DNA from: Myroides odoratimimus
GTDB taxonomy: Bacteria; Bacteroidota; Bacteroidia; Flavobacteriales; Flavobacteriaceae
Direction of reading: 5' to 3'
NCBI RefSeq assembly: GCF_030326305.1
Contig: NZ_JACAKB010000005.1
Span: 62,001-126,000 of the forward strand
Length of the DNA stretch: 64,000 nucleotides
Each line of letters opens with the position of its first letter. The first letter of the stretch is position 1. Both the position numbers and the translations under genes were made by a program. Below are positions 7,420-16,377 of this stretch, piece by piece. The notes beneath the pieces were generated by a model, which saw only the letters and a program-made list of their open reading frames with translations, had not been told where the DNA came from and searched no databases.

Positions 7420-8490
7420 ATGAGCCAGAAAGAAGAAATTATAAAAGTAGGTATCTCCATAGGGGACCTAAATGGGATAGGCAGTGAAGTTATACTCAAA
7501 TGTTTCGAAGACAGTAGAATGCTAGAAATCTGCACTCCTGTTATATTCGGAAATTCAAAGCCTCTATCATATATAAAAAAAACGATTGATAATAATACCG
7601 CAATACAAGGAATAGATAATCTAAGTCAAATAGTACCTAATAGACTAAACGTACTAAATCTATGGAAAGAAAATGTCAATATTTCTTTTGGTAAAAATGA
7701 CCCGATCATTGGTAAATATGCTATAAAATCATTTGTTGCAGCAACAGAAGCTTTGAAAAACGGAGAAATAGATGTACTGGTAACTGCTCCTATCAATAAA
7801 TACAATAGTGTAGACGAAGAATTTAAATATCCTGGACATACTGATTACCTAAATAATCAGTTAGAAGGACAAGCACTGATGCTACTAGTAAGCGAGGATC
7901 TAAAAATAGGACTACTCACAGACCACTTGCCTATACAAGATGTAGCAAAGGCGATTACTCCAGAATTAATAGAACAAAAGGTAAAGACCATAAACGATAC
8001 TTTAATTCAAGATTTCAATATCTTTAAACCACGTATTGCTATCCTAGGATTAAATCCACACGCTGGTGACGGCGGTGTCATAGGCAATGAAGAATTAACA
8101 ATCATAAAACCGACAGTAGAAAAACTTAATGATAAAGGCATTCTAATCTCAGGTCCGTTTCCTGCTGATGGTTTTTTCGGATCAGGAACATATAAACACT
8201 TTGATGCTGTAGTAGCATGCTACCACGATCAAGGTTTAGCCCCTTTCAAAGCAATTTCATTTGGTCATGGTGTGAACTATACCGCTGGTCTAGATAAAAT
8301 TAGAACTTCTCCAGATCACGGAACTGCTTATGAAATAGCTGGAAAAGGCATTGCAGATGAAACATCTTTTAAAGAAGCATTGTATCTAGCCATTGATATT
8401 TATAACAACAGAAGTAGAAATATCGAAGCTGCAGCAAACCCTTTACAGCCTCAAGAAAAAGATTTTAGCACAAAAAAATTTGATAACTAG
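7420..8490 (+). CDS. pdxA: 4-hydroxythreonine-4-phosphate dehydrogenase
   Basis: PdxA oxidises 4-phosphooxy-threonine in the DXP-dependent pyridoxal phosphate pathway. Family motifs seen along the 356-aa protein are GISIGDLNGIGSEV (usually GDPxGIGPE), TAPINK, PGHTDYL, LLTDHLPI, LGLNPHAGDGG, PFPADGFFG, ACYHDQGLAPFK and TSPDHGTAYEIAGKG, including the metal-binding histidines. I start it at MSQKEE (7420); longer in-frame starts would overlap ribE and its promoter. It is the first gene of a stretch continuing with yceD, rpmF, fabH, accB and accC, a common neighbourhood in Bacteroidota, though yceD has its own strong promoter. Confidence 0.95.
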   Translation: MSQKEEIIKVGISIGDLNGIGSEVILKCFEDSRMLEICTPVIFGNSKPLSYIKKTIDNNTAIQGIDNLSQIVPNRLNVLNLWKENVNISFGKNDPIIGKYAIKSFVAATEALKNGEIDVLVTAPINKYNSVDEEFKYPGHTDYLNNQLEGQALMLLVSEDLKIGLLTDHLPIQDVAKAITPELIEQKVKTINDTLIQDFNIFKPRIAILGLNPHAGDGGVIGNEELTIIKPTVEKLNDKGILISGPFPADGFFGSGTYKHFDAVVACYHDQGLAPFKAISFGHGVNYTAGLDKIRTSPDHGTAYEIAGKGIADETSFKEALYLAIDIYNNRSRNIEAAANPLQPQEKDFSTKKFDN

Positions 8491-8491
8491 C

Positions 8492-8519
8492 TTGTAATTA
8501 TAATAATTTTTTATCTTTG
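8492..8519 (+). promoter_or_regulatory. Consensus promoter for yceD-rpmF
   Basis: TTG (8492-8494), a 17-nt spacer and TATCTTTG (8512-8519) form a textbook Bacteroidota promoter (TTG-N17-19-TAnnTTTG). It begins right after the pdxA stop codon and predicts a transcript starting near 8526. Confidence 0.8.
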
Positions 8520-8540
8520 CACGCTCAAATCATGTATTCC

Positions 8541-9164
8541 ATGAATATTGAAAAAGACTTTTTAATTCCTTTCACAGGATTAAAAAACGGGAAGCATTCG
8601 TTTGATTTTAAGGTAGATGACAGTTTTTTCGAGAACTATAACTACAGTGATTTCAATCATATTAATGCTGACATAAACGTTCTTTTAGACAAGAAAATTA
8701 ATCTATTTGAGTTACACTTCACTGCAAAAGGTATAGCAAATGTACCATGTGATGTGACGAACCAAGACTTTGACATGCCAGTAGAAAGTGAAATTGATTT
8801 GGTAGTTAAATTTGGGGACTCTTTTAACGATGATCACGATGAGATATTAATTATCCCATATACTGAACATCAAATAAATGTAGCTCAATACATATACGAA
8901 ATGATTGTTCTAGCTATACCTCAAAAAAGGGTACACCCTGGGGTAAAAGATGGAACATTAGATTCTGCAGCATTAGACTATTTAGGCTATGTCAATGAAG
9001 AAGATGAAGACGAATTCGACAATCTATTCGATGATGAAGACGACGAAATCTTTGATTTAATAGACGACCTAGAAGACGATGATGTAGAAGAGGAAGAAGA
9101 AAATACGAATAAAGATATTGACCCTAGATGGGCAGAATTAAAGAAACTATTAACGGATAAATAA
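8541..9164 (+). CDS. yceD: YceD/DUF177 family protein, 23S rRNA/L32-associated
   Basis: YceD-family proteins are encoded next to rpmF in most bacteria and have been linked to 23S rRNA accumulation and large-subunit assembly. The protein here (207 aa from MNIEKD) has the family's beta-rich body (FLIPFTGLKNGKHSFDFKVD, later CDVTNQDFDMPVESEIDLVV) with CD in place of the usual Cys-rich core. The end is very acidic (DEDDEIFDLIDDLEDDD), followed by DPRWAELKKL, the typical C-terminal signature. The ATG at 8532 is an alternative start 3 codons upstream. Starting at 8517 would place the codon inside the promoter. rpmF follows after 9 nt. Confidence 0.85.
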   Translation: MNIEKDFLIPFTGLKNGKHSFDFKVDDSFFENYNYSDFNHINADINVLLDKKINLFELHFTAKGIANVPCDVTNQDFDMPVESEIDLVVKFGDSFNDDHDEILIIPYTEHQINVAQYIYEMIVLAIPQKRVHPGVKDGTLDSAALDYLGYVNEEDEDEFDNLFDDEDDEIFDLIDDLEDDDVEEEEENTNKDIDPRWAELKKLLTDK

Positions 9165-9173
9165 TATAGTAAA

Positions 9174-9371
9174 ATGGCACATCCTAAGAGAAAAACCTCG
9201 AAAACAAGAAGAGATAAGAGAAGAACTCATTACAAAGCTGTAGCTCCAACAATCGCTACATGTCCTGTAACAGGAGAAGCTCACTTATATCACAGAGCTT
9301 ACTGGCATGAAGGAAAAATGTACTACAGAGGGCAAGTTGTAATCGACAAAACAGCTGAAGTAGAGGCATAA
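9174..9371 (+). CDS. rpmF: 50S ribosomal protein bL32
   Basis: The 65-aa protein has the basic bL32 N-terminus [17 protein letters not shown] and the conserved [20 protein letters not shown] region. It has only one Cys, so it is a zinc-free bL32 variant. It is cotranscribed with yceD and followed by a strong terminator, which separates it from fabH. Confidence 0.97.
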   Translation: MAHPKRKTSKTRRDKRRTHYKAVAPTIATCPVTGEAHLYHRAYWHEGKMYYRGQVVIDKTAEVEA

Positions 9372-9392
9372 CTTTAGACAAAGTACAAATCA

Positions 9393-9421
9393 ACTCTCAC
9401 AATGTGTGAGAGTTTTTTTTT
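9393..9421 (+). terminator. Intrinsic terminator after rpmF
   Basis: ACTCTCACA (9393-9401) pairs with TGTGAGAGT (9405-9413), followed by eight T. Confidence 0.9.
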
Positions 9422-9532
9422 GGTATATAACCCAAAAGATGTACTTTACGCCTCCAAAGAACCGTTAATTCGTTTTTTTTTTGTAATTTTCGCTTCTTTT
9501 TGGAATGTTTTTATAAAGTAAAGCAACACCAT

Positions 9533-10531
9533 ATGACAAAAATACACGCAGCCATTACAGCAATCGGATGCTACCTACCAGAGACTAAGTTAACCAATAC
9601 GGACTTAGAAACAATGGTAGACACAAACGACGAATGGATAACTAGCCGTACAGGAATTAAAGAAAGAAGAATTCTTAAAGAACCTGGTGAAGGAGCTTCT
9701 TACATGGCTATCAAAGCCGCAGAAGATCTATTAAGCAAATCAGGTACAGATCCTAAAGATATTGATTGTATAATCTTATCAACAGCTACACCTGATATGC
9801 CTGTAGCTTCTACAGGAGTTTATGTTGCAACAAAAATTGGAGCAACGAATGCATTTTCATTTGATTTACAAGCAGCTTGTTCTAGCTTTTTATATGGTAT
9901 GTCAGTAGCTTCTGCATATATAGAATCAGGTAGATATAAAAAAGTATTGTTGATCGGATCAGATAAGATGTCTTCAATAATCGATTATACAGATCGTGCA
10001 ACTTGTATTATCTTCGGAGATGCTGCTGGAGCAGTATTATTCGAACCTAACACAGAAGGTTATGGAGTACAAGATGAATACTTAAGAAGTGACGGTGTAG
10101 GCCGTGAGTTCTTAAAAATCGAAGCAGGTGGATCTATATTACCTGCAAGTGCAGAAACTGTTGCAAACAAACAACATTATGTATTCCAAGATGGAAAAAC
10201 AGTATTTAAATATGCTGTATCGAACATGGCTGATGTGAGTGAAAAAGTTATGCAACGCAACAATCTTTCTCATGAAGATGTGACTTGGTTAGCTGCACAC
10301 CAAGCGAATAAACGAATCATTGATGCTACAGCTCACAGAATGGGCTTAGATGATTCTAAGGTATTAATGAATATCGAAAGATACGGAAATACAACGTCTG
10401 CCACTTTACCATTACTACTTTGCGATTATGAAAAACAACTTAAAAAGGGTGATAATATAATTTTTGCTACTTTTGGAGGCGGTTTCACGTGGGGTGCAAT
10501 GTATCTAAAGTGGGCGTACACAGCGAAATAA
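9533..10531 (+). CDS. fabH: 3-oxoacyl-[ACP] synthase III (KAS III)
   Basis: FabH condenses acetyl-CoA (or branched acyl-CoA) with malonyl-ACP to start fatty-acid synthesis. The 332-aa protein, counted from MTKIHAA (9533), has the thiolase-fold triad: Cys116 in LQAACSSFLYG, His256 in AAHQANKRI and Asn286 in ERYGNTTSA. The C-terminal FATFGGGFTWGAMYLKW is also typical. An in-frame ATG 11 codons upstream is less likely because the family starts near MTKI. plsX, often found between rpmF and fabH, is absent. accB and accC follow, so the genes for chain initiation and malonyl-CoA supply are together. Confidence 0.96.
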   Translation: MTKIHAAITAIGCYLPETKLTNTDLETMVDTNDEWITSRTGIKERRILKEPGEGASYMAIKAAEDLLSKSGTDPKDIDCIILSTATPDMPVASTGVYVATKIGATNAFSFDLQAACSSFLYGMSVASAYIESGRYKKVLLIGSDKMSSIIDYTDRATCIIFGDAAGAVLFEPNTEGYGVQDEYLRSDGVGREFLKIEAGGSILPASAETVANKQHYVFQDGKTVFKYAVSNMADVSEKVMQRNNLSHEDVTWLAAHQANKRIIDATAHRMGLDDSKVLMNIERYGNTTSATLPLLLCDYEKQLKKGDNIIFATFGGGFTWGAMYLKWAYTAK

Positions 10532-10555
10532 AAACAACTAACCAATACATTAGGT

Positions 10556-11041
10556 ATGGACATTAAAGAGATTCAAAACTTAATTAAATTCGTAGCAAAA
10601 TCAGGAGCTACAGAAGTAAAATTAGAAATGGATGATTTTAAAATCACCATTAAAACAACTGAAACAGGTAATACTGAAACTACTTACATCCAACAAGTAC
10701 CAGTAGCTTCTGCTTTATCTCAAACGCCAGTTGCTCAACAAGCTGCAACTCCAGCTGCACCAGCTGCTGCAACTGAAACTGCAACAAGCGAAGATTCTAA
10801 ATACATCACTGTAAAATCTCCAATCATCGGTACATTCTACAGAAAACCAGCTCCAGACAAAGAACCATTTGCTGAAGTAGGAAAAACTATAAAAGCAGGA
10901 GATGTGGTATGTGTAATTGAGGCAATGAAATTATTCAACGAAATCGAATCTGAAATTTCAGGAAAAATCGTTAAAGTATTAGTTGACGATGCTTCTCCAG
11001 TAGAATTTGATCAACCATTATTCTTAGTTGATCCATCTTAA
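10556..11041 (+). CDS. accB: Acetyl-CoA carboxylase biotin carboxyl carrier protein
   Basis: AccB carries the biotin that shuttles carboxyl groups in acetyl-CoA carboxylase. The 161-aa protein has an N-terminal segment (MDIKEIQNLIKFVAKSGATE), a flexible Ala/Thr/Pro linker at about 50-80, and a biotinyl domain. Lys125 in CVIEAMKLFNEIE is the biotinylation site, and the domain has the thumb-like segment RKPAPDKEPFAEVG of classical AccB. It is 24 nt after fabH and 72 nt before accC. Confidence 0.97.
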   Translation: MDIKEIQNLIKFVAKSGATEVKLEMDDFKITIKTTETGNTETTYIQQVPVASALSQTPVAQQAATPAAPAAATETATSEDSKYITVKSPIIGTFYRKPAPDKEPFAEVGKTIKAGDVVCVIEAMKLFNEIESEISGKIVKVLVDDASPVEFDQPLFLVDPS

Positions 11042-11113
11042 GAAATTTATAACACACCAATTTTTACTTTCTAACGAAGTAAACTCACTAAAGTTAAATT
11101 AAAGTTTCAAGAG

Positions 11114-12463
11114 ATGTTTAAAAAAATATTAATCGCTAATAGAGGTGAAATTGCCTTACGTGTTATCAGAACATGTAAAGAAATGGGCATTAAAACTGTA
11201 GCAGTTTACTCTACTGCGGATGCAGATAGTTTACACGTTCGTTTTGCGGATGAAGCTGTTTGTATTGGACCTGCTCCAAGTAACTTATCGTATTTAAAGA
11301 TTTCAAACATAATAGCTGCTGCTGAGATTACAAACGCAGATGCTATACACCCTGGTTACGGTTTCTTATCAGAAAACGCTAAATTTTCTAAAATCTGTCA
11401 AGAGCACGGTGTGAAGTTCATCGGTGCTGGCCCAGAGATGATTGAAAAAATGGGAGATAAAGCTACAGCTAAAGAAACAATGAAATTAGCTGGAGTACCT
11501 ACTGTTCCAGGTTCTGACGGATTACTAGAATCTTTAGAACACGCTAAAAAAACAGCTAAAGCTATCGGTTACCCAGTAATGATGAAAGCTACTGCTGGTG
11601 GTGGTGGTAAAGGTATGCGAGAAATCTTCAAAGAAGAAGAGCTAGACAGAGCATGGGAAAGTGCACGTCAAGAAGCTTCTGCAGCTTTCGGTAACGATGG
11701 TATGTACATGGAGAAACTAATCCTTGACCCACGTCACATCGAGATTCAAGTAGTAGGAGACTCTTATGGTAAAGCATGTCACCTTTCTGAGCGTGACTGT
11801 TCTATCCAAAGACGTCACCAAAAGTTAACAGAAGAAACACCTTCTCCATTCATGACAGATGAATTGAGACAAAAAATGGGTGAAGCCGCTGTAAAAGCTG
11901 CTGAATTCATTAAATATGAAGGTGCTGGTACTATCGAATTCTTAGTAGACAGAGACAGAAACTTCTACTTCATGGAAATGAATACTCGTATCCAAGTAGA
12001 ACACCCTATCACTGAACAAGTAATCGATTATGACTTAATCAGAGAGCAAATTTTAGTTGCAGCAGGTACACCAATTTCTGGTAAAAACTACTTACCTAAA
12101 ATGCACTCAATAGAATGTCGTATCAATGCAGAAGATCCATTCAATGACTTCCGCCCATCTCCAGGGAAGATTACAACTCTTCACACTCCTGGAGGACACG
12201 GTGTACGTCTAGACACTCACGTGTATTCTGGATACTCTATTCCTCCGAACTATGACTCTATGATCGCTAAGTTAATCACAACTGCTCAAACAAGAGAAGA
12301 GGCAATTAACAAGATGAGAAGAGCATTAGACGAATTCGTCATCGAAGGAATCAAAACGACTATTCCATTCCATAGACAATTAATGGATGATCCAAACTAT
12401 ATCGCTGGTAACTATACAACAGCATTTATGGAAAGTTTCACAATGAAACCTTTAGAGGATTAA
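11114..12463 (+). CDS. accC: Acetyl-CoA carboxylase, biotin carboxylase subunit
   Basis: AccC carboxylates the biotin of AccB using ATP and bicarbonate. The 449-aa length is normal. It opens with [20 protein letters not shown]. The ATP-grasp part has the Gly-rich loop [13 protein letters not shown] and [14 protein letters not shown], and the catalytic region [16 protein letters not shown] and [14 protein letters not shown] follows. The C-terminal domain has [15 protein letters not shown]. It ends the fabH-accB-accC unit at a strong terminator. Confidence 0.98.
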   Translation: MFKKILIANRGEIALRVIRTCKEMGIKTVAVYSTADADSLHVRFADEAVCIGPAPSNLSYLKISNIIAAAEITNADAIHPGYGFLSENAKFSKICQEHGVKFIGAGPEMIEKMGDKATAKETMKLAGVPTVPGSDGLLESLEHAKKTAKAIGYPVMMKATAGGGGKGMREIFKEEELDRAWESARQEASAAFGNDGMYMEKLILDPRHIEIQVVGDSYGKACHLSERDCSIQRRHQKLTEETPSPFMTDELRQKMGEAAVKAAEFIKYEGAGTIEFLVDRDRNFYFMEMNTRIQVEHPITEQVIDYDLIREQILVAAGTPISGKNYLPKMHSIECRINAEDPFNDFRPSPGKITTLHTPGGHGVRLDTHVYSGYSIPPNYDSMIAKLITTAQTREEAINKMRRALDEFVIEGIKTTIPFHRQLMDDPNYIAGNYTTAFMESFTMKPLED

Positions 12464-12480
12464 TCTATATCAGATATCTC

Positions 12481-12514
12481 AAAGGGCTATTCTTAATCGA
12501 ATAGCCCTTTTTGT
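12481..12514 (+). terminator. Intrinsic terminator after accC
   Basis: AAAGGGCTATTC (12481-12492) pairs with GAATAGCCCTTT (12499-12510), followed by a T-rich tail. Confidence 0.9.
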
Positions 12515-12684
12515 TTTTAATAGCACTCTCCCACTACTACTACAAAAAGCAAATAGAGCCGGAAGTAACACAAACTATTCGAAATCTATTATAGAATTGA
12601 AAATAAAAATCTCCTCTTCAATTAAATAAACATTAATTTTTAAAAAAAAATCAAAAAAAACTAAACTTAGTTCGAAACAAACAT

Positions 12685-12692
12685 TATATTTG
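12685..12692 (+). promoter_or_regulatory. Promoter -7 element for the cold-shock gene
   Basis: TATATTTG is a perfect TAnnTTTG match 27 nt before the ATG. The -33 region has no clean TTG. The predicted leader is only about 20 nt. Confidence 0.6.
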
Positions 12693-12718
12693 AACATAAT
12701 TTTATTTATTTCAATACA

Positions 12719-12919
12719 ATGCATACAGGCGTAATTAAGTTCTTCAATGAAGACAAAGGATTTGGCTTTATCACAAATGAAGCTACTAAACAAGACATTT
12801 TTGTTCACATCACAGGTTTAAAAACTAAAAGCATTAACCAAGGTGACCGCGTTTCTTATACTGAAGAAAAAGGTAAAAAAGGTTTAATCGCTGTAGATGT
12901 AGAAGTGATAGGAAATTAA
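12719..12919 (+). CDS. Cold-shock domain protein
   Basis: This 66-aa single-domain protein binds single-stranded RNA or DNA and melts secondary structure. Both RNP motifs are present: KGFGFI in NEDKGFGFITNE (RNP1) and DIFVHI (RNP2). It matches the usual CspA-family size and is transcribed alone, with its own promoter and terminator. The 5' leader looks too short for an E. coli cspA-type thermosensor. Confidence 0.95.
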   Translation: MHTGVIKFFNEDKGFGFITNEATKQDIFVHITGLKTKSINQGDRVSYTEEKGKKGLIAVDVEVIGN

Positions 12920-12950
12920 TTTTTTACAATATAAATTTTCAATTACGAAG

Positions 12951-12985
12951 AAGCTATTCATTTCAAAAATGGATAGCTTTTTTTA
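12951..12985 (+). terminator. Intrinsic terminator after the cold-shock gene
   Basis: AAGCTATTCATTT (12951-12963) pairs with AAATGGATAGCTT (12967-12979) with one T-G pair, followed by a T-run. Confidence 0.85.
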
Positions 12986-13069
12986 TTACCTCATATTCTA
13001 TTTATACTTAATCTAAATACATATTAAGCCATTAGAGACAAACTAGGCAACACCTAGAGTACCAAAGCT

Positions 13070-13099
13070 TTGTAAAACGAGAACTCGAATGTATATTTG
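13070..13099 (+). promoter_or_regulatory. Consensus promoter of the nuoA-N operon
   Basis: TTG (13070-13072), a 19-nt spacer and TATATTTG (13092-13099) match the Bacteroidota consensus. The transcript would begin near 13106, about 23 nt before nuoA. No other comparable promoter is obvious inside the operon. Confidence 0.75.
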
Positions 13100-13128
13100 T
13101 ATGTTGTATTAATATAAATACTTTAGAT

Positions 13129-13494
13129 ATGCAGGCAAGTCAACTTGATTTCATCCCAATCTTAATGCAAATAGCACTAGCTGCTGGTTTTGTGTCTATG
13201 ACAATTTGGGTCTCTAGTAAATTAGGTCCCAAAAAATCTTCTAAAATTAAAGACAGTACATGGGAATGTGGATTAGAATCACTAGGTAGTGCACGTATTC
13301 CATTCAATGTAAAGTACTTCCTTGTAGCAATATTATTCGTATTATTTGATGTAGAAGTAATCTTCTTATACCCTTGGGCGGTTAACTTCCAAGAGTTCGG
13401 TTGGGACGGTTTAATGAAAATGGGAATTTTCTTATTCCTAATCATTATCGGATTGCTATATGAATTCAAGAAAAAAGGACTAGAGTGGGATTAA
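13129..13494 (+). CDS. nuoA: NADH-quinone oxidoreductase subunit A
   Basis: This 121-aa membrane subunit of complex I has three hydrophobic helices. The conserved loop between the first two holds DSTWECGLESLGSARIPFNVKY, whose Cys and Glu/Asp residues mark NuoA/ND3; FDVEVIFLYPWA opens the region before the last helix. It is the first gene of a complete operon in the canonical order A to N. Confidence 0.96.
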   Translation: MQASQLDFIPILMQIALAAGFVSMTIWVSSKLGPKKSSKIKDSTWECGLESLGSARIPFNVKYFLVAILFVLFDVEVIFLYPWAVNFQEFGWDGLMKMGIFLFLIIIGLLYEFKKKGLEWD

Positions 13495-13508
13495 TAAAAT
13501 AGATAGAG

Positions 13509-14060
13509 ATGAGCGATAAAAAATATAATACAGTAGAAGCTCCGGAAGGATATGTAGGAGAAGGATTCTTCGCTACTAAATTAAGTTCAGTAGTTGGATT
13601 AGCACGTGCTAATTCGATGTGGCCTCTACCTTTTGCAACTTCTTGTTGTGGAATTGAATTCATGGCAACAATGGCAGCTACGTATGACGTAGCTCGTTTT
13701 GGTTCTGAGCGTATGAGTTTTTCTCCTAGACAAGCAGATATGCTTATGGTTATGGGAACTATTTCTAAAAAAATGGCTCCTATCTTAAGACAAGTATATG
13801 AACAGATGGCTGAACCTAAATGGGTTATTGCTGTTGGAGCTTGTGCTTGTTCTGGCGGGATTTTTGATACTTACTCTGTACTACAGGGAATAGATAAAGT
13901 AATCCCAGTAGATGTCTATGTACCTGGGTGCCCTCCAAGACCAGAACAAATTCTAGATGGGGTACTAAGACTACAAGAGATAGTAAAATCTGAATCTGTT
14001 AATCGCAGAGGTACGAAAGAATATGATGAATTATTAAATTCTTACAACATAAACAAATAG
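13509..14060 (+). CDS. nuoB: NADH-quinone oxidoreductase subunit B
   Basis: NuoB (183 aa) carries the N2 4Fe-4S cluster that passes electrons to quinone. The ligands are visible: the Cys pair in [10 protein letters not shown], the Cys in GACACSGG and the Cys in [10 protein letters not shown]. It lies 14 nt after nuoA and 1 nt before nuoC. The N-terminal 25 residues are variable. Confidence 0.97.
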   Translation: MSDKKYNTVEAPEGYVGEGFFATKLSSVVGLARANSMWPLPFATSCCGIEFMATMAATYDVARFGSERMSFSPRQADMLMVMGTISKKMAPILRQVYEQMAEPKWVIAVGACACSGGIFDTYSVLQGIDKVIPVDVYVPGCPPRPEQILDGVLRLQEIVKSESVNRRGTKEYDELLNSYNINK

Positions 14061-14061
14061 T

Positions 14062-14583
14062 ATGGCATTAGATAATACTACATTACAAAAAAGACTAATT
14101 GAAACATTCGGTATGTCAGTTAGTGAATTTCATGAACAACATGGAATGTTGTCTTTTGAAGTTGCAACTAATGCTTCACACGATGTTCTTAAGTTTTTAA
14201 AAGAAGATAGTGAAATGAACTTTAACTTCCTTACAGATATTTGTGGAGTTCATTATGCTGACTTACCTTCGGAACGTCAATTAGCAGTGGTATACCACAT
14301 GCACAATTGGACAGATAATATCAGAGTTCGTTTTAAAACTTTCTTAGATATCAAAAATCCAATTGTGGAGTCTGCTACAGATTTGTTTAAAAGTGCAAAC
14401 TGGCAAGAAAGAGAAACGTATGATTTTTATGGAATTATCTTTAAAAATCATCCTCAATTGAAGAGAATACTAAATATGGACCAAATGGAATCCTTCCCAT
14501 TAAGAAAAGAATTCCCAATGGAAGATGCTGGTAGAACAGACAAAGATGATAGATTCTTTGGTAGAACGGTTCATAATTCTTAA
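14062..14583 (+). CDS. nuoC: NADH-quinone oxidoreductase subunit C
   Basis: The 173-aa protein matches the 30-kDa subunit of the peripheral arm. The signature region ANWQERETYDFYGIIFKNHP is followed by RILNMDQMESFPLRKEFPME. It is a separate gene, not fused to nuoD as in E. coli. It is tightly packed after nuoB and 19 nt before nuoD. Confidence 0.96.
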   Translation: MALDNTTLQKRLIETFGMSVSEFHEQHGMLSFEVATNASHDVLKFLKEDSEMNFNFLTDICGVHYADLPSERQLAVVYHMHNWTDNIRVRFKTFLDIKNPIVESATDLFKSANWQERETYDFYGIIFKNHPQLKRILNMDQMESFPLRKEFPMEDAGRTDKDDRFFGRTVHNS

Positions 14584-14602
14584 TACTTAAAGGAACGAGA
14601 CT

Positions 14603-15838
14603 ATGTCAGATTTATTATTACCTCCTGAGCAACGATATGCTAAACTTATTGAAGAAAAATTTCAAGAAGACGGGACAGAATTACAGATATTAAACTTAGG
14701 ACCTACACACCCTGCTACGCACGGTATCTTTCAAAACATCATCTTACTAGATGGAGAGAAAGTACTAGATGGAGAAGGAACAGTAGGATATATACATAGA
14801 GCATTTGAGAAAATAGCTGAGAACAGACCTTTTTATCAAATCAACGTATTAACAGATCGTCTAAACTATTGTTCTTCACCAATCAACAATACTGCTTGGT
14901 GGTTAACTGTAGAAAAAGCATTAGGTATTGAAATCCCTAAAAGAGTTCAATATTTAAGAGTTATCGTAATGGAGTTAGCCCGTATAGCTGACCACATTAT
15001 CTGTAGCTCAGTAATGGGTGTAGATACAGGGGCTCTTACAGGGTTCTTATATGTATTCCAATACAGAGAAAAAATATACGAAATATTCGAAGAAATTAGT
15101 GGTGCACGTTTAACTACTAATATGGGAAGAATCGGAGGGTTCGAAAGAGAATGGTCTCCAAAAGTATTCCAGCTAATCGAAGAGTTCTTAAAAGAATTCC
15201 CAGCTATCTGGTCTGAATTTGAAGGGTTACTTACACGTAACAGAATCTTTATGGACAGAACAATTGGTGTTGGAGGAATTTCTGCTGAAGAAGCTATAAA
15301 CTTCGGATTCACAGGCCCTAATCTAAGAGCTGCAGGAGTTGACTATGATGTGCGTATCGCTTCACCTTACTGTTCTTATGAAGACTTTGATTTTGATATT
15401 CCAGTAGGTACAAGTGGTGACTGTTATGACAGATTCTGTGTACGTAACGCTGAAATATGGGAGAGTTTAAAAATCATCAGACAGGCATTAGATAAAATGC
15501 CAGAAGGTCCATACCATGCTGATGTTCCAGATTATTACCTTCCTCCTAAAGAAGATGTATATACTAATATGGAAGCGCTTATCTACCACTTTAAAATAAT
15601 AATGGGAGAAGTACCTGTACCAGTTACAGAACTATACAATCCTGTAGAAGGTGGTAATGGAGAATTAGGTTTCTACTTAATCACTGATGGTAGTAGAACT
15701 CCTTATCGTTTACACTTTAGAAGACCTTGTTTTATCATCTATCAAGCATATAATGACATCGTAAGAGGTGGTATGCTATCAGATGCTATTATTACACTGT
15801 CAAGTTTAAATATTATCGCAGGAGAATTAGACGCTTAA
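14603..15838 (+). CDS. nuoD: NADH-quinone oxidoreductase subunit D
   Basis: The 411-aa 49-kDa subunit forms the quinone site with NuoB. Conserved blocks are LGPTHPATHGIF near residue 33, GYIHRAFEKIAENRPF, DRLNYCSSPINN, GGFEREWSP and VRIASPYCSYEDFDFDIPVG. The C-terminus RGGMLSDAIITLSSLNIIAGELD is less like the usual VDR ending but is complete. Confidence 0.97.
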   Translation: MSDLLLPPEQRYAKLIEEKFQEDGTELQILNLGPTHPATHGIFQNIILLDGEKVLDGEGTVGYIHRAFEKIAENRPFYQINVLTDRLNYCSSPINNTAWWLTVEKALGIEIPKRVQYLRVIVMELARIADHIICSSVMGVDTGALTGFLYVFQYREKIYEIFEEISGARLTTNMGRIGGFEREWSPKVFQLIEEFLKEFPAIWSEFEGLLTRNRIFMDRTIGVGGISAEEAINFGFTGPNLRAAGVDYDVRIASPYCSYEDFDFDIPVGTSGDCYDRFCVRNAEIWESLKIIRQALDKMPEGPYHADVPDYYLPPKEDVYTNMEALIYHFKIIMGEVPVPVTELYNPVEGGNGELGFYLITDGSRTPYRLHFRRPCFIIYQAYNDIVRGGMLSDAIITLSSLNIIAGELDA

Positions 15839-15842
15839 GATT

Positions 15843-16373
15843 ATGGAAGTTAAAAAATACAAACAAAACATAAATATCACACCAGAGTTGCAACAACGCA
15901 TTGATGAGTTGATTAGCCACTACCCTGCTGATAAAAGAAAGTCAGCACTATTACCAGTCTTACACGAAGTACAAGATGCTCATGATAACTGGTTAAGTGC
16001 AGAGTTAATGGATAAGGTAGCTGAAATGCTAAACATAACTTCTATCGAAGTATACGAGGTAGTTACATTCTATACAATGTACAACCAAAAACCTGTAGGT
16101 AAGTATATGTTCGAATTCTGCTTAACATCTTGTTGTGGAATTAGAGGTGCTGATGATATGATGGAATACGCTTGTGAAAAACTAGGCATAAAACCAGGAG
16201 AAACAACTCCTGATGGAATGTTCTCTATAGCAGGTGTTCAATGTTTAGGTGCTTGTGGATATGCTCCAATGATGCAATTAGGAGATTTCTATAAAGAGCA
16301 CTTGACAAAAGAAAAAATAGATCAAATCATAGAAGATTGTAAAGCTGGTAAAGTAATTCTTCACGACAAATAG
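15843..16373 (+). CDS. nuoE: NADH-quinone oxidoreductase subunit E
   Basis: NuoE (176 aa) is the thioredoxin-like 24-kDa subunit with the N1a 2Fe-2S cluster. Its four ligands fit the Cys residues in FCLTSCCGIRGA and VQCLGACGYAPMM. The upstream EVYEVVTFYTMYNQKPVGKY is typical. It works with NuoF and NuoG in the NADH-dehydrogenase module. Confidence 0.96.
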   Translation: MEVKKYKQNINITPELQQRIDELISHYPADKRKSALLPVLHEVQDAHDNWLSAELMDKVAEMLNITSIEVYEVVTFYTMYNQKPVGKYMFEFCLTSCCGIRGADDMMEYACEKLGIKPGETTPDGMFSIAGVQCLGACGYAPMMQLGDFYKEHLTKEKIDQIIEDCKAGKVILHDK

Positions 16374-16377
16374 TAAT

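Noticed and set aside
6769-7420. FMN riboswitch upstream of ribE
   Set aside because: The leader is under 60 nt and shows none of the conserved RFN element sequence.
12692-12719. Cold-shock RNA thermosensor in the 5' leader
   Set aside because: The promoter element predicts a leader of only about 20 nt, too short for a cspA-type structure.
12575-12808. Minus-strand open frame across the cold-shock promoter
   Set aside because: It runs antisense over the promoter and the first 30 codons of the cold-shock gene, with poly-Phe/Lys low complexity.
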